Of a stretch of 64,000 bases of DNA, positions 36,771-46,810 are shown piece after piece. Origin of the DNA: Methylophaga muralis (lineage in GTDB: Bacteria > Pseudomonadota > Gammaproteobacteria > Nitrosococcales > Methylophagaceae); contig NZ_MCRI01000007.1 in the NCBI RefSeq assembly GCF_001720165.1, positions 24,745 to 88,744 on the forward strand, read 5' to 3'. Numbering within the stretch: the first letter of the stretch is position 1; each line of letters starts with the position of its first letter. The notes below the pieces were generated by a model that was not told the origin of the DNA, did no database searches, and saw nothing but the letters and a program-made list of their open reading frames with translations. A program made the translations under genes and the position numbers.

Positions 36771-38042
36771 TCAGCCTAATGTATCAGCCCAGATATTTTC
36801 AGCCCAGCCTTGGGCGTAAAGTCCCTCCTGTTCACTGGCAGATTCAGAAACCCCGCCGCTAGGATGTGGGAGCATATCCCGACTGTCTTTATCATAACGA
36901 TAAACTGCGGCAACATGTCCAGCTTGTTGTCCATCAACAAAACTGTAACAGGTATTACTGAATACCGGTTGTTGTTCGGGTAATTCATCACGTAACAAAG
37001 CGATAACGGCTGCCGCACAAACCTTGGCTTGCTGATTGGCAATATGTGCCGATTTTGGCACTTTAGCGGAAACCGCGTCACCGATTACATGTACGCGCTC
37101 AACGGCAGAAGATTCATAAGTTAAATAATCAACATCACACCAGCGGTTATCCACATTGATTACGCCAGCCATTGCTGCCACTCTACCTGCTTTTTGCGGC
37201 GGGATCACATTTAACACATCCGCTTTATAACTATCAAAAAAGCTTTCTACTTCCAGGCTAGCCACATCTACTGTTTCCAGCGGATTCATTGGTTGATATT
37301 CAATCAAGCCAGCATATTGCTGTTGCCATGAATCGGTAAATAACGCTTTTTTAGAAACGATATCCGGATTGGCATCCAAAATCAGTAATTTGCCCGTAGG
37401 ATTATGATTTTTGAGATATAACGCTATCTGGCAGGCGCGTTCATATGGGCCGGGAGGACAACGAAATGGCGCTGCAGGCACGGTCATAATGACAACGCCG
37501 CCTGAACGCATGGCTTTAAGTTGATTGGCTAATACGACTGTTTGTGGTCCCGCTTTCCACGCATGTGGTACATGCAGTTGAGCCTGGGGCGAGGCCAGAA
37601 TAGGCAACTGCTCATATATAAACTCCACCCCCGGCGCTATGATCAGCCGGTCATAATCCACCCGGCTGTCATCTGCCAACCACAGTTGACGCTTATCTGT
37701 ATCAACTGCCGAGACTTCCGCTTGAATAAAGCGGATCGACCTGTCAGCTTGAAAATGCTCGTATTCATGGATCAGTTGCTGCAAACTCCGGTTACCGCTG
37801 AGGATCAGATTGCTTTGCGGACAGGAAATAAATTGGCTATTTTTTTCAATCAAGGTGATATCAAGTTCCGGCGCCCACATCGTCAGATAACGCGCTGCAG
37901 TGGCACCAGCAAAACCGCCACCGACTATGACTACTTTTTGTTTTTGACTGCGATAACAGGCAGTGGATAAACCCAATGGCATGGCTACCAAAGCCGATAA
38001 ATAAGCTGCATTTTTTAACAATTGTCGACGCTTGATAGTCAT
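36771..38042 (-). CDS. Flavocytochrome c sulfide dehydrogenase flavoprotein (FccB/SoxF-like)
   Basis: A 423-residue FAD protein with a Tat-type signal (KRRQLLKNAAYLSALVAM). The Rossmann FAD motif is VVIVGGGFAGATAARYL, followed by ITLIEKNSQFISCPQSN with a family cysteine. Conserved FRCPPGPYERA and the C-terminal FCSD flavin-binding segment (CYSFVDGQQAGHVAAVYR) place it in the flavocytochrome c sulfide dehydrogenase flavin subunit group, which oxidises sulfide to sulfur or polysulfide in the periplasm. It lacks an adjacent cytochrome gene; a monohaem cytochrome of the matching type lies near 60.3 kb. It lies 29 bases downstream of lipA on the same strand. LSTAC at the signal end could also be a lipobox. 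Confidence 0.85.
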   Translation of the reverse strand: MTIKRRQLLKNAAYLSALVAMPLGLSTACYRSQKQKVVIVGGGFAGATAARYLTMWAPELDITLIEKNSQFISCPQSNLILSGNRSLQQLIHEYEHFQADRSIRFIQAEVSAVDTDKRQLWLADDSRVDYDRLIIAPGVEFIYEQLPILASPQAQLHVPHAWKAGPQTVVLANQLKAMRSGGVVIMTVPAAPFRCPPGPYERACQIALYLKNHNPTGKLLILDANPDIVSKKALFTDSWQQQYAGLIEYQPMNPLETVDVASLEVESFFDSYKADVLNVIPPQKAGRVAAMAGVINVDNRWCDVDYLTYESSAVERVHVIGDAVSAKVPKSAHIANQQAKVCAAAVIALLRDELPEQQPVFSNTCYSFVDGQQAGHVAAVYRYDKDSRDMLPHPSGGVSESASEQEGLYAQGWAENIWADTLG

Positions 38043-38071
38043 ATCAGAGCTCTCAGCTGTTAATTACTGAC

Positions 38072-39031
38072 TTAGGATACCTTCTCGCCCTGCGCCTGTA
38101 GATCGGCATGATAGGATGAACGCACCATCGGTCCACTGGCCACATGTTCAAAGCCCATTGCCTTACCTGCTACTGCCAGCTCATCGAACTCTGCAGGGCT
38201 GACAAAACGCTCAACCGCCAGATGATGTCGGCTAGGTTGCAGATATTGACCCAGTGTCAGCATACGGCAACCATGATCTCGTAAATCCTGCATCACCTGT
38301 TTAACTTCATCAATGGTTTCCCCCAATCCCAGCATAAGACCAGATTTGGTGGGCACGTCAGGATGCATTTGCTGAAAGCGCTTAATTAAATCTAATGACC
38401 ATTGGTAATCCGACCCTGGACGAACGGCTTTGTAGAGTCTGGGGATACTCTCAAGATTGTGATTGAAGATATCTGGTGGGTTGTCTGCCAAAATTTCTAA
38501 AGCTACATCCATACGTCCACGGAAATCGGGCACCAAAACTTCAATACGGGTTTGCGGTGATTGCTGACGAATTTCACTGATGCAGCGACTGAAATGAGCC
38601 GCGCCACCATCGCGTAAATCATCACGATCCACTGAGGTAACCACAACGTGTTTCAATTGCATGGCAGCAATGGTTTTTGCCAGATGATTCGGTTCATTTT
38701 CATCCAACGCATCGGGGCGACCATGCGCCACATCACAGAAAGGGCAACGTCTTGTACAGATATTGCCCATGATAAGAAACGTCGCAGTGCCGTGAGCAAA
38801 ACATTCGCCGAGATTCGGGCAGGAAGCTTCTTCACACACAGTATGCAGATCATGATCACGCAGCATTTGTTTGATGCGCTGCACTTCCGGGGCACCTTGC
38901 GATTTGGCGCGGATCCACTCCGGTTTGCGTTTCGGATCGCTGGGTATGATTTTTATTGGAATGCGCGATACTTTTGAGGCACCTTTCAACGCTTTTACAT
39001 CACGTTTTATCGGTTCAACTGTCTCAGTCAT
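38072..39031 (-). CDS. lipA: Lipoyl synthase
   Basis: A 319-residue radical SAM enzyme inserting two sulfurs into protein-bound octanoate. The auxiliary 4Fe-4S cluster motif [12 protein letters not shown] (CX4CX5C) is followed by the SAM cluster motif CTRRCPFC (CX3CX2C). [14 protein letters not shown] and [22 protein letters not shown] are further signatures, and the C-terminal [13 protein letters not shown] holds the serine that ligates the auxiliary cluster. Start overlaps the lipB stop by four bases (ATGA). Confidence 0.97.
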   Translation of the reverse strand: MTETVEPIKRDVKALKGASKVSRIPIKIIPSDPKRKPEWIRAKSQGAPEVQRIKQMLRDHDLHTVCEEASCPNLGECFAHGTATFLIMGNICTRRCPFCDVAHGRPDALDENEPNHLAKTIAAMQLKHVVVTSVDRDDLRDGGAAHFSRCISEIRQQSPQTRIEVLVPDFRGRMDVALEILADNPPDIFNHNLESIPRLYKAVRPGSDYQWSLDLIKRFQQMHPDVPTKSGLMLGLGETIDEVKQVMQDLRDHGCRMLTLGQYLQPSRHHLAVERFVSPAEFDELAVAGKAMGFEHVASGPMVRSSYHADLQAQGEKVS

Positions 39032-39642
39032 GTGTTGTTACCTTGTTGCATATGTGCGAGAAAAACAGAGACAAATTGCTGTTTTACTGCGGCCATATCG
39101 ACCGTTGCACCTAATGTTTTCATATCGGTCATTTGCATCCCCGGATAACCGCATGGATTAATATCGGCAAATGGCTGCAGATCCATATCTACGTTCAAAC
39201 TCAGGCCATGATAACAGGCGCCGCGTTTTACCCGTAATCCCAAAGAGGCAATCTTCGCCTCAGCACAATACACTCCCGGTGCATCTTTACGTGCATAGGC
39301 ATCAATATTGTACTCAGCCAATAACGTAATCACGGTGTTTTCCAGACAGTTGATCATTTCGCGTACGCCCATTTTATGACGGCGTAAATCAATCAGTGGA
39401 TAGACAATTAATTGTCCTGGGCCGTGGTAGGTTATCTGTCCACCACGATCCGTACGCACCACCGGAATCGAATTGTGTTTGAGCAGATGATTGTCATGAC
39501 CATTAAATCCTTGGGTATAGACAGGATTATGTTCTAACAACCAAATTTCATCTTCGGTATGGTTATCTCGTTGCAACGTGAATTGCTGCATGGCTAGCCA
39601 GGTGGGCTGATAATCTCGTAAACCGAGATCCTGTATTTTCAT
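39028..39642 (-). CDS. lipB: Octanoyl-ACP:protein octanoyltransferase
   Basis: A 204-residue enzyme that moves octanoate from acyl carrier protein to lipoyl domains, the step before LipA. Landmarks are [23 protein letters not shown], the catalytic lysine in [13 protein letters not shown], and the cysteine in [15 protein letters not shown]. It begins in the stop of ybeD (one-base overlap) and overlaps lipA by four bases. Confidence 0.97.
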   Translation of the reverse strand: MKIQDLGLRDYQPTWLAMQQFTLQRDNHTEDEIWLLEHNPVYTQGFNGHDNHLLKHNSIPVVRTDRGGQITYHGPGQLIVYPLIDLRRHKMGVREMINCLENTVITLLAEYNIDAYARKDAPGVYCAEAKIASLGLRVKRGACYHGLSLNVDMDLQPFADINPCGYPGMQMTDMKTLGATVDMAAVKQQFVSVFLAHMQQGNNT

Positions 39643-39917
39643 CAGAGCACGTATTTAATGGCTTGATGACCACTGAGATCCTGATAAATCGCATCCAACT
39701 GCTTCTTACTGGTCGCTTCGATAACCACAGTAATGGAAGTAAATTTGCCTCCTGAACTTTGTTTGCTGGTGACAGCGCCTTCAGCAATATCGCCAGCATG
39801 GCGGCGAATAATCTCTACCACAATATTATCCAGTTCAGGATGACTCTCGCCCATAGCGATTACGGGATATTCGCAGGGAAATTCCAGTAAGGTTTCTTCT
39901 CCGCTTGCTTCACTCAT
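39642..39917 (-). CDS. ybeD: YbeD/DUF493 regulatory-domain protein
   Basis: A 91-residue UPF0250 protein with an ACT-like fold: TLLEFPCEYPVIAMGESHPELDNIVVEIIRRHAG and SSGGKFTSITVVIEATSKKQLDAIYQDLSGHQAIKYVL are the family pattern. In gammaproteobacteria it regularly sits between dacA and lipB; its precise role is unknown. I chose ATG 39917, which overlaps the dat stop (TGATG), rather than the longer frame to 39968 that lies inside dat. Confidence 0.93.
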   Translation of the reverse strand: MSEASGEETLLEFPCEYPVIAMGESHPELDNIVVEIIRRHAGDIAEGAVTSKQSSGGKFTSITVVIEATSKKQLDAIYQDLSGHQAIKYVL

Positions 39918-40762
39918 CAAGCTACCTCTTGTTTGTATTGCTGAAACAGGGCATGCATTTGCTGCCAAATTGGTCCAGGCTTACCACTGCCAACAATTTC
40001 ACCATCTAATAACGTGACTGGCACCACTTCTTTGGTAGAACTGCTAATCCAGATTTCATCAGCGTTACGCAGCGCGGATTCACTGACTGCCCTTTCATGC
40101 AATGGCATATCGGCTTTAGCCGCCAGTTCGATAATTAAATCACGGGTGATTCCCGGCAATACTTTTTCATCTTTTGGCGCGGTGAAAATAACACCATCAA
40201 TTACCGCATAGGCATTGCTGGCTGAGCCTTCTGTCAGATAATTATCGCGAATCAACAACGCTTCCTGGGCACCGGCATCCTGAGCTTGTTGTTTCATCAA
40301 ACTGTTCGCCAGCAAGGTTATTGCTTTGATATCACAACGCATCCAGCGAATATCTGCTGTGGTAATTGCTTTAATACCTTCGATTTTCCAACTCTCGGCA
40401 ACCGGAAGTAACGGGTTACTCATCAAAAACACACTGGGAGCAACACCGACAGGAAAAATATGATCACGCGGCGCTACACCACGGGTGACCTGCAAATATA
40501 AGGATTGATCACCATTGTTATTTTTGGCAATTAAATCCTCAATAATTTGAGTCCACTGTTCATTAGAATGCGGATTTTCAATTCGAACGCCATGCAAGCT
40601 GTTTTGTAAACGCTGTAAATGGCGCTCCAGCAAAAAGGCTTTTCCGGCATACACCGGAATCACCTCATAAACACCATCACCTAATAAATATCCGCGATCA
40701 TAGACCGATACTTGTGCTTTATCGGCGGGCAGGAATTCGCCATTGAGATAGACTGTTGGCAC
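39917..40762 (-). CDS. dat: D-amino-acid transaminase
   Basis: A 281-residue fold-type IV PLP aminotransferase, probably D-alanine:2-oxoglutarate transaminase, supplying D-glutamate or D-alanine for peptidoglycan. The PLP lysine lies in RCDIKAITLLANSL (about residue 145); GDGVYEVIPVYAGKAFLLERHLQRL and LTEGSASNAYAVIDG are typical. KEVVPVTLLDG near the C-terminus closes the active site. Branched-chain aminotransferase or aminodeoxychorismate lyase are alternatives in the same fold but the context of cell-wall genes favours Dat. It starts seven bases after dacA and overlaps ybeD by one base. Confidence 0.88.
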   Translation of the reverse strand: MPTVYLNGEFLPADKAQVSVYDRGYLLGDGVYEVIPVYAGKAFLLERHLQRLQNSLHGVRIENPHSNEQWTQIIEDLIAKNNNGDQSLYLQVTRGVAPRDHIFPVGVAPSVFLMSNPLLPVAESWKIEGIKAITTADIRWMRCDIKAITLLANSLMKQQAQDAGAQEALLIRDNYLTEGSASNAYAVIDGVIFTAPKDEKVLPGITRDLIIELAAKADMPLHERAVSESALRNADEIWISSSTKEVVPVTLLDGEIVGSGKPGPIWQQMHALFQQYKQEVA

Positions 40763-40769
40763 GTTTGTT

Positions 40770-41918
40770 TTAACCCCAAATAAGCATCAATAAGCTGTCG
40801 ATGATCCGTCTCCACCAGCTGCCTTTTTCAACATCATTTACTGCGACTAATTTTTGTTGGGCAACCACTTCATCGCCCAGGCGAATTTCAACTTCTCCCA
40901 ACTCTGTTCCTTTAGTAATCGGCGCTACTACAGGTTGCTGGATATTGGTAGACGCCTGTAAATCCTTATAACGTCCACGCGGTACGGTAATGGATAACGG
41001 TTGAGCCAAACCAAGGTTCAATTGGTTAGTTTCGCCCTTCCAGACTTTAGTTTGGGTAATTGCTTCATCTGCTGCATAAAGCTGATGAGTTTCAAAAAAG
41101 CGGAAACCGAAGTTAAACATCTTCTGGATTTCCTGGGCACGGGCATTCTCACTGGCGGTACCCATTACAACAGCCATCAAACGCATACCATCACGCTTGG
41201 CTGAAGCAGACAAACAATAACCGGCTTCTTCGGTGTGACCGGTTTTCAGGCCGTCGACCGTGTTATCACGCCATAACAGTTTGTTACGGTTATGTTGGGT
41301 AATACCGTTGTAGGTATATTCCTTCTCGGAATACCATTTGTAATGCTCGGGGAAATCACGAATCATTGCCGAAGAAAGAATAGCAATATCGTGTGCGGTG
41401 GTGTAATGCTCAGCGCCCGGTAAGCCAGTAGCATTTTCATAATTGGTGTTATACATGCCAAGTTTCTGCGCGTATTGATTCATCATCTGCGCAAACACTT
41501 CTTCACTACCAGCAACATGTTCTGCCAGAGCAACTGCAGCATCATTACCGGATTGCACGATCATGCCGCGAAATAATGCCTCAACAGTAACTTTGGTGTT
41601 CACTTCTATAAAGCTACGTGAACCAATCATGCGCCAGGCTTTCTCGCTGATTAACACTTCATCGTCAAGACTGATATTACCGTCATAAACTTCTTGTGAC
41701 ACCACATAAGAGGTCATCAATTTTGTGATACTGGCAGGTGGCAGGCGCTCGTCAGCATTGTGCGACATTAAGATCTGCCCACTGTCGTAATCCTGCAGAA
41801 TATAGGCTGTACCAGCAATTGAAGGTGCAGTCGGATTAGGAGTGATCATGCCGGCTGTCGTAAGTGTTGAAACACTTAACAACACACCTGCAAGACTCAT
41901 TTTTAACAATTTAATCAT
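40770..41918 (-). CDS. dacA: D-alanyl-D-alanine carboxypeptidase (PBP5/6 type)
   Basis: A 382-residue penicillin-binding protein removing the terminal D-alanine of peptidoglycan pentapeptides. It has a signal peptide (1-22), S63xxK66 (PASITKLMT), S123GN (VQSGNDAAVAL) and KTG in DGLKTGHTEEAG. A beta-rich C-terminal domain and a final amphipathic helix (WWRRIIDSLLMLIWG) anchor it to the inner membrane outer face. GAGAG precedes ATG. The D-alanine it frees could be a Dat substrate (inference). Confidence 0.95.
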   Translation of the reverse strand: MIKLLKMSLAGVLLSVSTLTTAGMITPNPTAPSIAGTAYILQDYDSGQILMSHNADERLPPASITKLMTSYVVSQEVYDGNISLDDEVLISEKAWRMIGSRSFIEVNTKVTVEALFRGMIVQSGNDAAVALAEHVAGSEEVFAQMMNQYAQKLGMYNTNYENATGLPGAEHYTTAHDIAILSSAMIRDFPEHYKWYSEKEYTYNGITQHNRNKLLWRDNTVDGLKTGHTEEAGYCLSASAKRDGMRLMAVVMGTASENARAQEIQKMFNFGFRFFETHQLYAADEAITQTKVWKGETNQLNLGLAQPLSITVPRGRYKDLQASTNIQQPVVAPITKGTELGEVEIRLGDEVVAQQKLVAVNDVEKGSWWRRIIDSLLMLIWG

Positions 41919-41942
41919 TGGTTACTCTCATTAATAAGCGTT

Positions 41943-42794
41943 TTATTCAGTGACAATTCGGGTTTCGGAAAACCCTAAATCCATTAATCTGCTAGCAATA
42001 CGTTCACCATACTCAGCACTTTCGAACGGCCCCACTCTGACGCGATACAGTGGGGACTGCGAACGTTCAACTGTAGAAATATGCACCCGTTCTTCGATCT
42101 GTTGTTGAACTTGTTGCTTGATTTGCTCCGCCCGGCTCATGGTGCTGAATGCCCCGACCTGAAGAAACAATACGACTTTACCCATGGTGCTGGTAGGTGC
42201 AGCAACAGTATTGGCAGCGGGTATCGCTTTAGCAACAGTCTGCGGCGACGCGTTATTGGCAGATGCGGTTACATTACGTTGGGTAATGGCACGAACTTCG
42301 ACATTACCAGTCCCCTTCGCGACAATCCCTAGTTTGGTGGCCGCACTATATGACAAATCGATCAAGCGGTCATCATGAAAGGGACCACGGTCATTAATCT
42401 TAACCACCACCTTACGTCCGTTATCCAAATTGGTGACTTCAGCATAACTGGGTAACGGCAGCGTTTTGTGCGCAGCAGTCATCGCATACATATCATAAGG
42501 CTCGCCACTGGAAGTACGTCGACCATGAAACTTGGTGCCGTACCAGGACGCTTTACCTCGTTCTACATACCCGTCACTGCTTGCCAACGTGTAATAACGC
42601 TTGCCAAACACTTCATAAGAAGCTGGATTGCCGTATTTACTACGTGGCTCATCGCGAGGTACCGCATCCGGAATATTGGCAACATCCGGCTTGACTCTAG
42701 GCGCACCATCTTTTTGTTCGGTGACAGTTCCACAGGACCAAAGCCCTGTGAGCATCACAGATAATGTCAAATACCTAACAATACCGCGCTTCAT
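41943..42794 (-). CDS. rlpA: Septal ring lytic transglycosylase RlpA
   Basis: A 283-residue outer-membrane lipoprotein with signal peptide and lipobox around cysteine 21 (LWSCGT). The double-psi beta-barrel (residues about 75-165) shows GKASWYGTKFHGRRTSSGEPYD and the NDRGPFHDDRLIDLSYSAA motif with the catalytic aspartate. The C-terminal SPOR domain (about 205-280; LQVGAFSTMSRAEQ) binds denuded glycan strands. In Pseudomonas RlpA is a lytic transglycosylase; in E. coli activity was not found. Overlaps mltB by four bases. Confidence 0.95.
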   Translation of the reverse strand: MKRGIVRYLTLSVMLTGLWSCGTVTEQKDGAPRVKPDVANIPDAVPRDEPRSKYGNPASYEVFGKRYYTLASSDGYVERGKASWYGTKFHGRRTSSGEPYDMYAMTAAHKTLPLPSYAEVTNLDNGRKVVVKINDRGPFHDDRLIDLSYSAATKLGIVAKGTGNVEVRAITQRNVTASANNASPQTVAKAIPAANTVAAPTSTMGKVVLFLQVGAFSTMSRAEQIKQQVQQQIEERVHISTVERSQSPLYRVRVGPFESAEYGERIASRLMDLGFSETRIVTE

Positions 42795-43771
42795 TTTGAT
42801 GACTCATAACCATCACGAATCGCTTCTGAAAGCTGAATAACCGCCATGGCATACATACGGCTGTGGTTGTAACGGGTTATCGCATAAAAATTCTGGCGAC
42901 CTAACCAGAGTTCTTCACCGCCAGGTTGGGTCAGACTGAATACCGTAATGGCATCATCACCTTCCGGCAAATCGGCAGTCGATAGTCCTGATTTGCGTAA
43001 TTCTTCTCGGGTAACGCTTGGTTTTAAGCCACGATCAATTAAATCCTGTGGCAGATCACTTCCTTGATACTGAGTCGGATGCACCATAGTCTCGCCCGGC
43101 TGCCAACCATGACGGCGTAAATAATTGGCAATACTACCGATCGCATCGGTTGGATTGGTCCAGATATCACGATGACCATCACCATCAAAATCCACTGCAT
43201 ATTCACGGAAACTGCTCGGCATAAACTGCCCCAAGCCCATTGCGCCAGCATAGGAGCCCACCGGTTCCAGCTGCGACATTTCCTCTTCACGTGTCAGAAT
43301 TAAAAAGTTTTTCAACTCTGAACGGAAAAAAGGACTGCGTGGTGGGTAACGAAATGCCAAAGTAGATAAGGCATCAACTACTCTAAAGCTGCCCATATTG
43401 CCACCAAAACGGGTTTCTACGCCTAGAATTGCCAGGATGATTTCAGCAGGTACGCCCAATTCTGCTTCGGCTCGCGCCAGAGCCTTTTCATGTTTTTTCC
43501 AATAGGCGATACCTGCGTTAATACGAGCTTGATCAAGGAAGATCTGTCGATATTCGTACCAGGGTTTGCTTTTCTCAGCGGGCCTCGAGATGGCTTTTAG
43601 AATGCTGTCCTTGACTTCAACCTGAGCAAACAGGGTTTCCAATTCTGCTCTATCAAAATCGTGCTCCTGCACCATTTCATTAATAAAAATATCCAAATCC
43701 GGTAACTCTGGATTGGCATATGCAGGTGTAAGCGCCAAGCTTAACAATGTGGCTGCAATGTGCTTCTTCAC
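42791..43771 (-). CDS. mltB: Lytic murein transglycosylase B
   Basis: A 326-residue periplasmic enzyme cleaving glycan strands to 1,6-anhydro products. The signal peptide is residues 1-19 (ending AYA). The catalytic glutamate is in IILAILGVETRFGG; YAGAMGLGQFMPSSFREYAVDFDGDG and WTNPTDAIGSIANYLRRHGW are family hallmarks. No lipobox is present, unlike E. coli MltB, so it is probably soluble in the periplasm. Overlaps rodA by four bases. Confidence 0.95.
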   Translation of the reverse strand: MKKHIAATLLSLALTPAYANPELPDLDIFINEMVQEHDFDRAELETLFAQVEVKDSILKAISRPAEKSKPWYEYRQIFLDQARINAGIAYWKKHEKALARAEAELGVPAEIILAILGVETRFGGNMGSFRVVDALSTLAFRYPPRSPFFRSELKNFLILTREEEMSQLEPVGSYAGAMGLGQFMPSSFREYAVDFDGDGHRDIWTNPTDAIGSIANYLRRHGWQPGETMVHPTQYQGSDLPQDLIDRGLKPSVTREELRKSGLSTADLPEGDDAITVFSLTQPGGEELWLGRQNFYAITRYNHSRMYAMAVIQLSEAIRDGYESSK

Positions 43772-44937
43772 GGTGACATCATCCTCCGATGGGTGTGTAT
43801 AGACATCAGGATACCGAACCCAGCCAACAAGGTCACCATTGATGTGCCTCCATAACTGATAAGTGGTAGCGGTACCCCGACAACAGGTAATAGACCAGTA
43901 ACCATTCCAACATTTACAAAAACATAGACCAGAAACGTAATGGCAATACTGCCTGCCAATAATTTCATATAACTTAACTGCGCTTGAGCAGCGATATAAA
44001 GCCCTCTTGCCGTAATCAACAGATACACACTGATTAACACTATCAGCCCCACTAAACCAAATTCTTCTGCAATCACGGCAAAAATAAAATCGGTTGAACG
44101 TTCTGGTAAAAATTCCAGATGTGACTGTGTTCCCTGCAACCAGCCACGCCCATTTAAACCACCTGAACCAATGGCAATCTTTGACTGAATAATATGGTAA
44201 CCGGCCCCTAATGGATCTGATTCCGGGTTAAATAAGGTCAGGACTCGGCGGCGCTGATAATCGTGCATGAAATACCATAAAACTGGCGCTGCTGATGCAA
44301 TCAGCACCCCAAAACCCATTATTAATCGCCAGGACACACCCGATAAAAACACCACAATCAGTCCAGAACTGCCAATAAGCAATGCTGTTCCCAGATCCGG
44401 CTGCTTGCCGATCAACAACACAGGAATAGCAATCATTAACACGGCAAAAAATAATCTGGCAAAACTGGGCGGTAAAGGTCGTTCAGCCAAATAAACGGCT
44501 ACCACAAGGGGCACGGCCAATTTCATGATTTCGGAAGGTTGAAAGCGGAAAAAGCCTAAATCCAGCCAGCGCTGAGCACCTTTACCAATAGTGCCAAACA
44601 ACAACACCGCAATCAGCATTAAAACGCCAACAGCATAAATCCAGAAGGCGATATCCTTCAGTCGATCAGGATGTATTTGTGCCAGGATTATCATCACGAT
44701 AATGGCAATGGTCATGCGTATTCCCTGGCGGATTAATAACCCAACATCCTCGCCACCACTGCTATATAACACCACAGCACTGAACAGCATCAGGGCCATT
44801 ATCCCCAATATTAAAAACCCGTCCAGATGCATACGCTGTAGCAATGAGGACCATTGGAATCTGACTACCTTACGACGATCCTGCAAGTGGCTCATCGTTC
44901 TTGGCGGATTGCGACGCTCATTCAGTAATTGGCTCAT
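43768..44937 (-). CDS. rodA: Rod shape-determining glycosyltransferase RodA
   Basis: A 389-residue SEDS-family peptidoglycan polymerase working with PBP2 in lateral wall synthesis. About ten membrane helices, with KQPDLGTALLIGSSGLIVVFLSG, PESDPLGAGYHIIQSKIAIGSGGLNGRGWLQG and the FLPERSTDFIFAVIAEEFG signature followed by VGVPLPLISYGGTSM. The start is either ATG 44937, which overlaps mrdA by 20 bases and has an AG-rich leader, or ATG 44895, which has no clear ribosome site. Confidence 0.96.
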   Translation of the reverse strand: MSQLLNERRNPPRTMSHLQDRRKVVRFQWSSLLQRMHLDGFLILGIMALMLFSAVVLYSSGGEDVGLLIRQGIRMTIAIIVMIILAQIHPDRLKDIAFWIYAVGVLMLIAVLLFGTIGKGAQRWLDLGFFRFQPSEIMKLAVPLVVAVYLAERPLPPSFARLFFAVLMIAIPVLLIGKQPDLGTALLIGSSGLIVVFLSGVSWRLIMGFGVLIASAAPVLWYFMHDYQRRRVLTLFNPESDPLGAGYHIIQSKIAIGSGGLNGRGWLQGTQSHLEFLPERSTDFIFAVIAEEFGLVGLIVLISVYLLITARGLYIAAQAQLSYMKLLAGSIAITFLVYVFVNVGMVTGLLPVVGVPLPLISYGGTSMVTLLAGFGILMSIHTHRRMMSP

Positions 44938-46810
44938 CGCTCTCTTTCTCTATCTCAGTCTCTAGTCCAAAATACACATCAATTAATTTTCGGGCGATAG
45001 GTGCGGCAACAGCACTACCACTACCACCATTTTCGACGATTACAGAAATGGCAATTTCAGGGTTCTCTGCCGGTGCAAAAGCCACAAACAAGGCATGGTC
45101 ATGCAGTTTTTTGGCAAGTGTTTCTGCATCGTATTTTGCATCTTGTGCGATCCCGAATACTTGAGCGGTACCGGTTTTTCCTGCAATTTCAAATGGCAGG
45201 TTTTCTCCAATGTGGCGTGCTGTACCACGTTTGCCATGTACTACTTCTATCATTGAATCGATGACCGCTTGCCAGTTACTGGTTTTTTGGATCGGTAAAC
45301 TGTCGGCCTGTTGGGCACCAATTAATTGCATGCCTTCATCATTGTCCGATTTTGTCGCTCGCACCATTTGTGGGGTATAGACTGTTCCTAACATGCCCAA
45401 AGTTGCTGTTGCATGCGCCAATTGCACCGGGGTGGTCTGATTAAACCCCTGACCTATACCTGAAATCAAGGTTTCGCCTGGGAACCACGCCTGATTCCTC
45501 TGTGCGCGCTTCCACTCTCTTGATGGCGAAAGTCCTCTGCTTTCTCCAGGCACATCAATTCCTGATAGTTTGCCAAAGCCAAAATAATCAAGATAGTTAT
45601 GCAGCCGATCTATCCCTAATGCGTGAGCTAAATCATAAAAATAAACATCGCAGGATTCTGCCATTGCACTTTTCAAATCTACATGGGCATGTCCTTGTCG
45701 ACGCCAGCAACGATATCGATGGTCATGTCCTGGCAAGGTATAGAAACCGGGACAAAAGGTACGGCTTTGCTGGGTAACGACGTTTAACTCCAATCCAGCC
45801 AATGCCACAAATGGCTTGAAGGTGGAACCAGGTGGATAGTGTCCGCGTAAGGCTCTGTTGTAAAGGGGTTGCTCGGGGTTGTCGCGTAATTCAGCATAAT
45901 CTTTGGTGCTAATGCCGGTGACAAAAGGATTCGGATCGTAGTCAGGCTTACTGACCAAAGCCAAAACACCCCCGTTGCGGGTATCCAACACCACTACCGA
46001 ACCGTTGTATTCACCCAAAGCTTCAGAAGCTGCTCGCTGTAAATTTATATCCAGATGCAGATATATATCCTGTCCTGCCGTAGCGGGTTCGCTGAACAGC
46101 TCTCTGACAGTTCTGCCTTGCACATTGGTTTCAACTTGACGATAGCCTACTGTGCCGTGCAAAAGATCTTCGTATTGTTTTTCAACCCCACTCTTACCAA
46201 TCTGTAAGGTGCCTTTATAATTCTGCCGATCGATAACCTGCATTTCTTGCTGATTAATGCGTCCAACATAGCCAACAGAATGTCCAAAAAGCATCCCATG
46301 AGGATAATGACGAATCAGTCGACCAACCACATCAACTCCCGGGAATCGATGTCGATTAACTGAAAACAGTGCAACTTCTTTTTGCGTTAGCTGGTTACGG
46401 ACCACGATTTCTTCAAAAGCCCGATGGCGTTTACGACGTTCTTTAAATGCCTCGATATCCTCTTCAGTTAACGCCAGTAACTCGGCCAGCTCGGCGATTG
46501 TTTCATCCAGATTCTTAACTTTTTCCGGGATCAGTTCCAAGCTGAAGGTGGGGATGTTCTCTGCCAGCAACACACCATTCCGATCATAGATAAGGCCACG
46601 CTGAGGAGGTAAGGGTTCAATAGCGACACGATTGCGATTGGATAGCGAATCAAAATGTTCAAATTCAACAATTTGTAGCATCACCAAGCGAAAAATGATG
46701 ATGCCAAACAAAATAATGAAGAAAAGCCCGGCAAATATAAGCCGGTTACTGACCAGTCGGCTTTCACGAAAATGATCTTTAAGCCGGTGACGGGGATCAA
46801 TCACGATCAA
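44918..46810 (-). CDS. mrdA: Penicillin-binding protein 2
   Basis: A 630-residue transpeptidase for cell elongation. One N-terminal membrane helix (about 23-47), a dimerisation part with LPPQRGLIYDRNGVLLAENIP, then the transpeptidase domain with the serine motif YPPGSTFKPF, CWRRQGHAHVDLKSAMAESCDVYFYDLAHALG including the SxD motif, and KTGTAQ. Overlaps mreD by four bases, which places mreBCD and mrdAB in a single continuous run, whereas E. coli has them apart. Confidence 0.97.
   Translation of the reverse strand: MIVIDPRHRLKDHFRESRLVSNRLIFAGLFFIILFGIIIFRLVMLQIVEFEHFDSLSNRNRVAIEPLPPQRGLIYDRNGVLLAENIPTFSLELIPEKVKNLDETIAELAELLALTEEDIEAFKERRKRHRAFEEIVVRNQLTQKEVALFSVNRHRFPGVDVVGRLIRHYPHGMLFGHSVGYVGRINQQEMQVIDRQNYKGTLQIGKSGVEKQYEDLLHGTVGYRQVETNVQGRTVRELFSEPATAGQDIYLHLDINLQRAASEALGEYNGSVVVLDTRNGGVLALVSKPDYDPNPFVTGISTKDYAELRDNPEQPLYNRALRGHYPPGSTFKPFVALAGLELNVVTQQSRTFCPGFYTLPGHDHRYRCWRRQGHAHVDLKSAMAESCDVYFYDLAHALGIDRLHNYLDYFGFGKLSGIDVPGESRGLSPSREWKRAQRNQAWFPGETLISGIGQGFNQTTPVQLAHATATLGMLGTVYTPQMVRATKSDNDEGMQLIGAQQADSLPIQKTSNWQAVIDSMIEVVHGKRGTARHIGENLPFEIAGKTGTAQVFGIAQDAKYDAETLAKKLHDHALFVAFAPAENPEIAISVIVENGGSGSAVAAPIARKLIDVYFGLETEIEKESDEPITE

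Noticed and set aside
37542..37970. 142-codon plus-strand frame inside the sulfide-dehydrogenase-like gene
   Set aside because: Antisense to a well-conserved FAD protein, with no family resemblance; a shadow frame.
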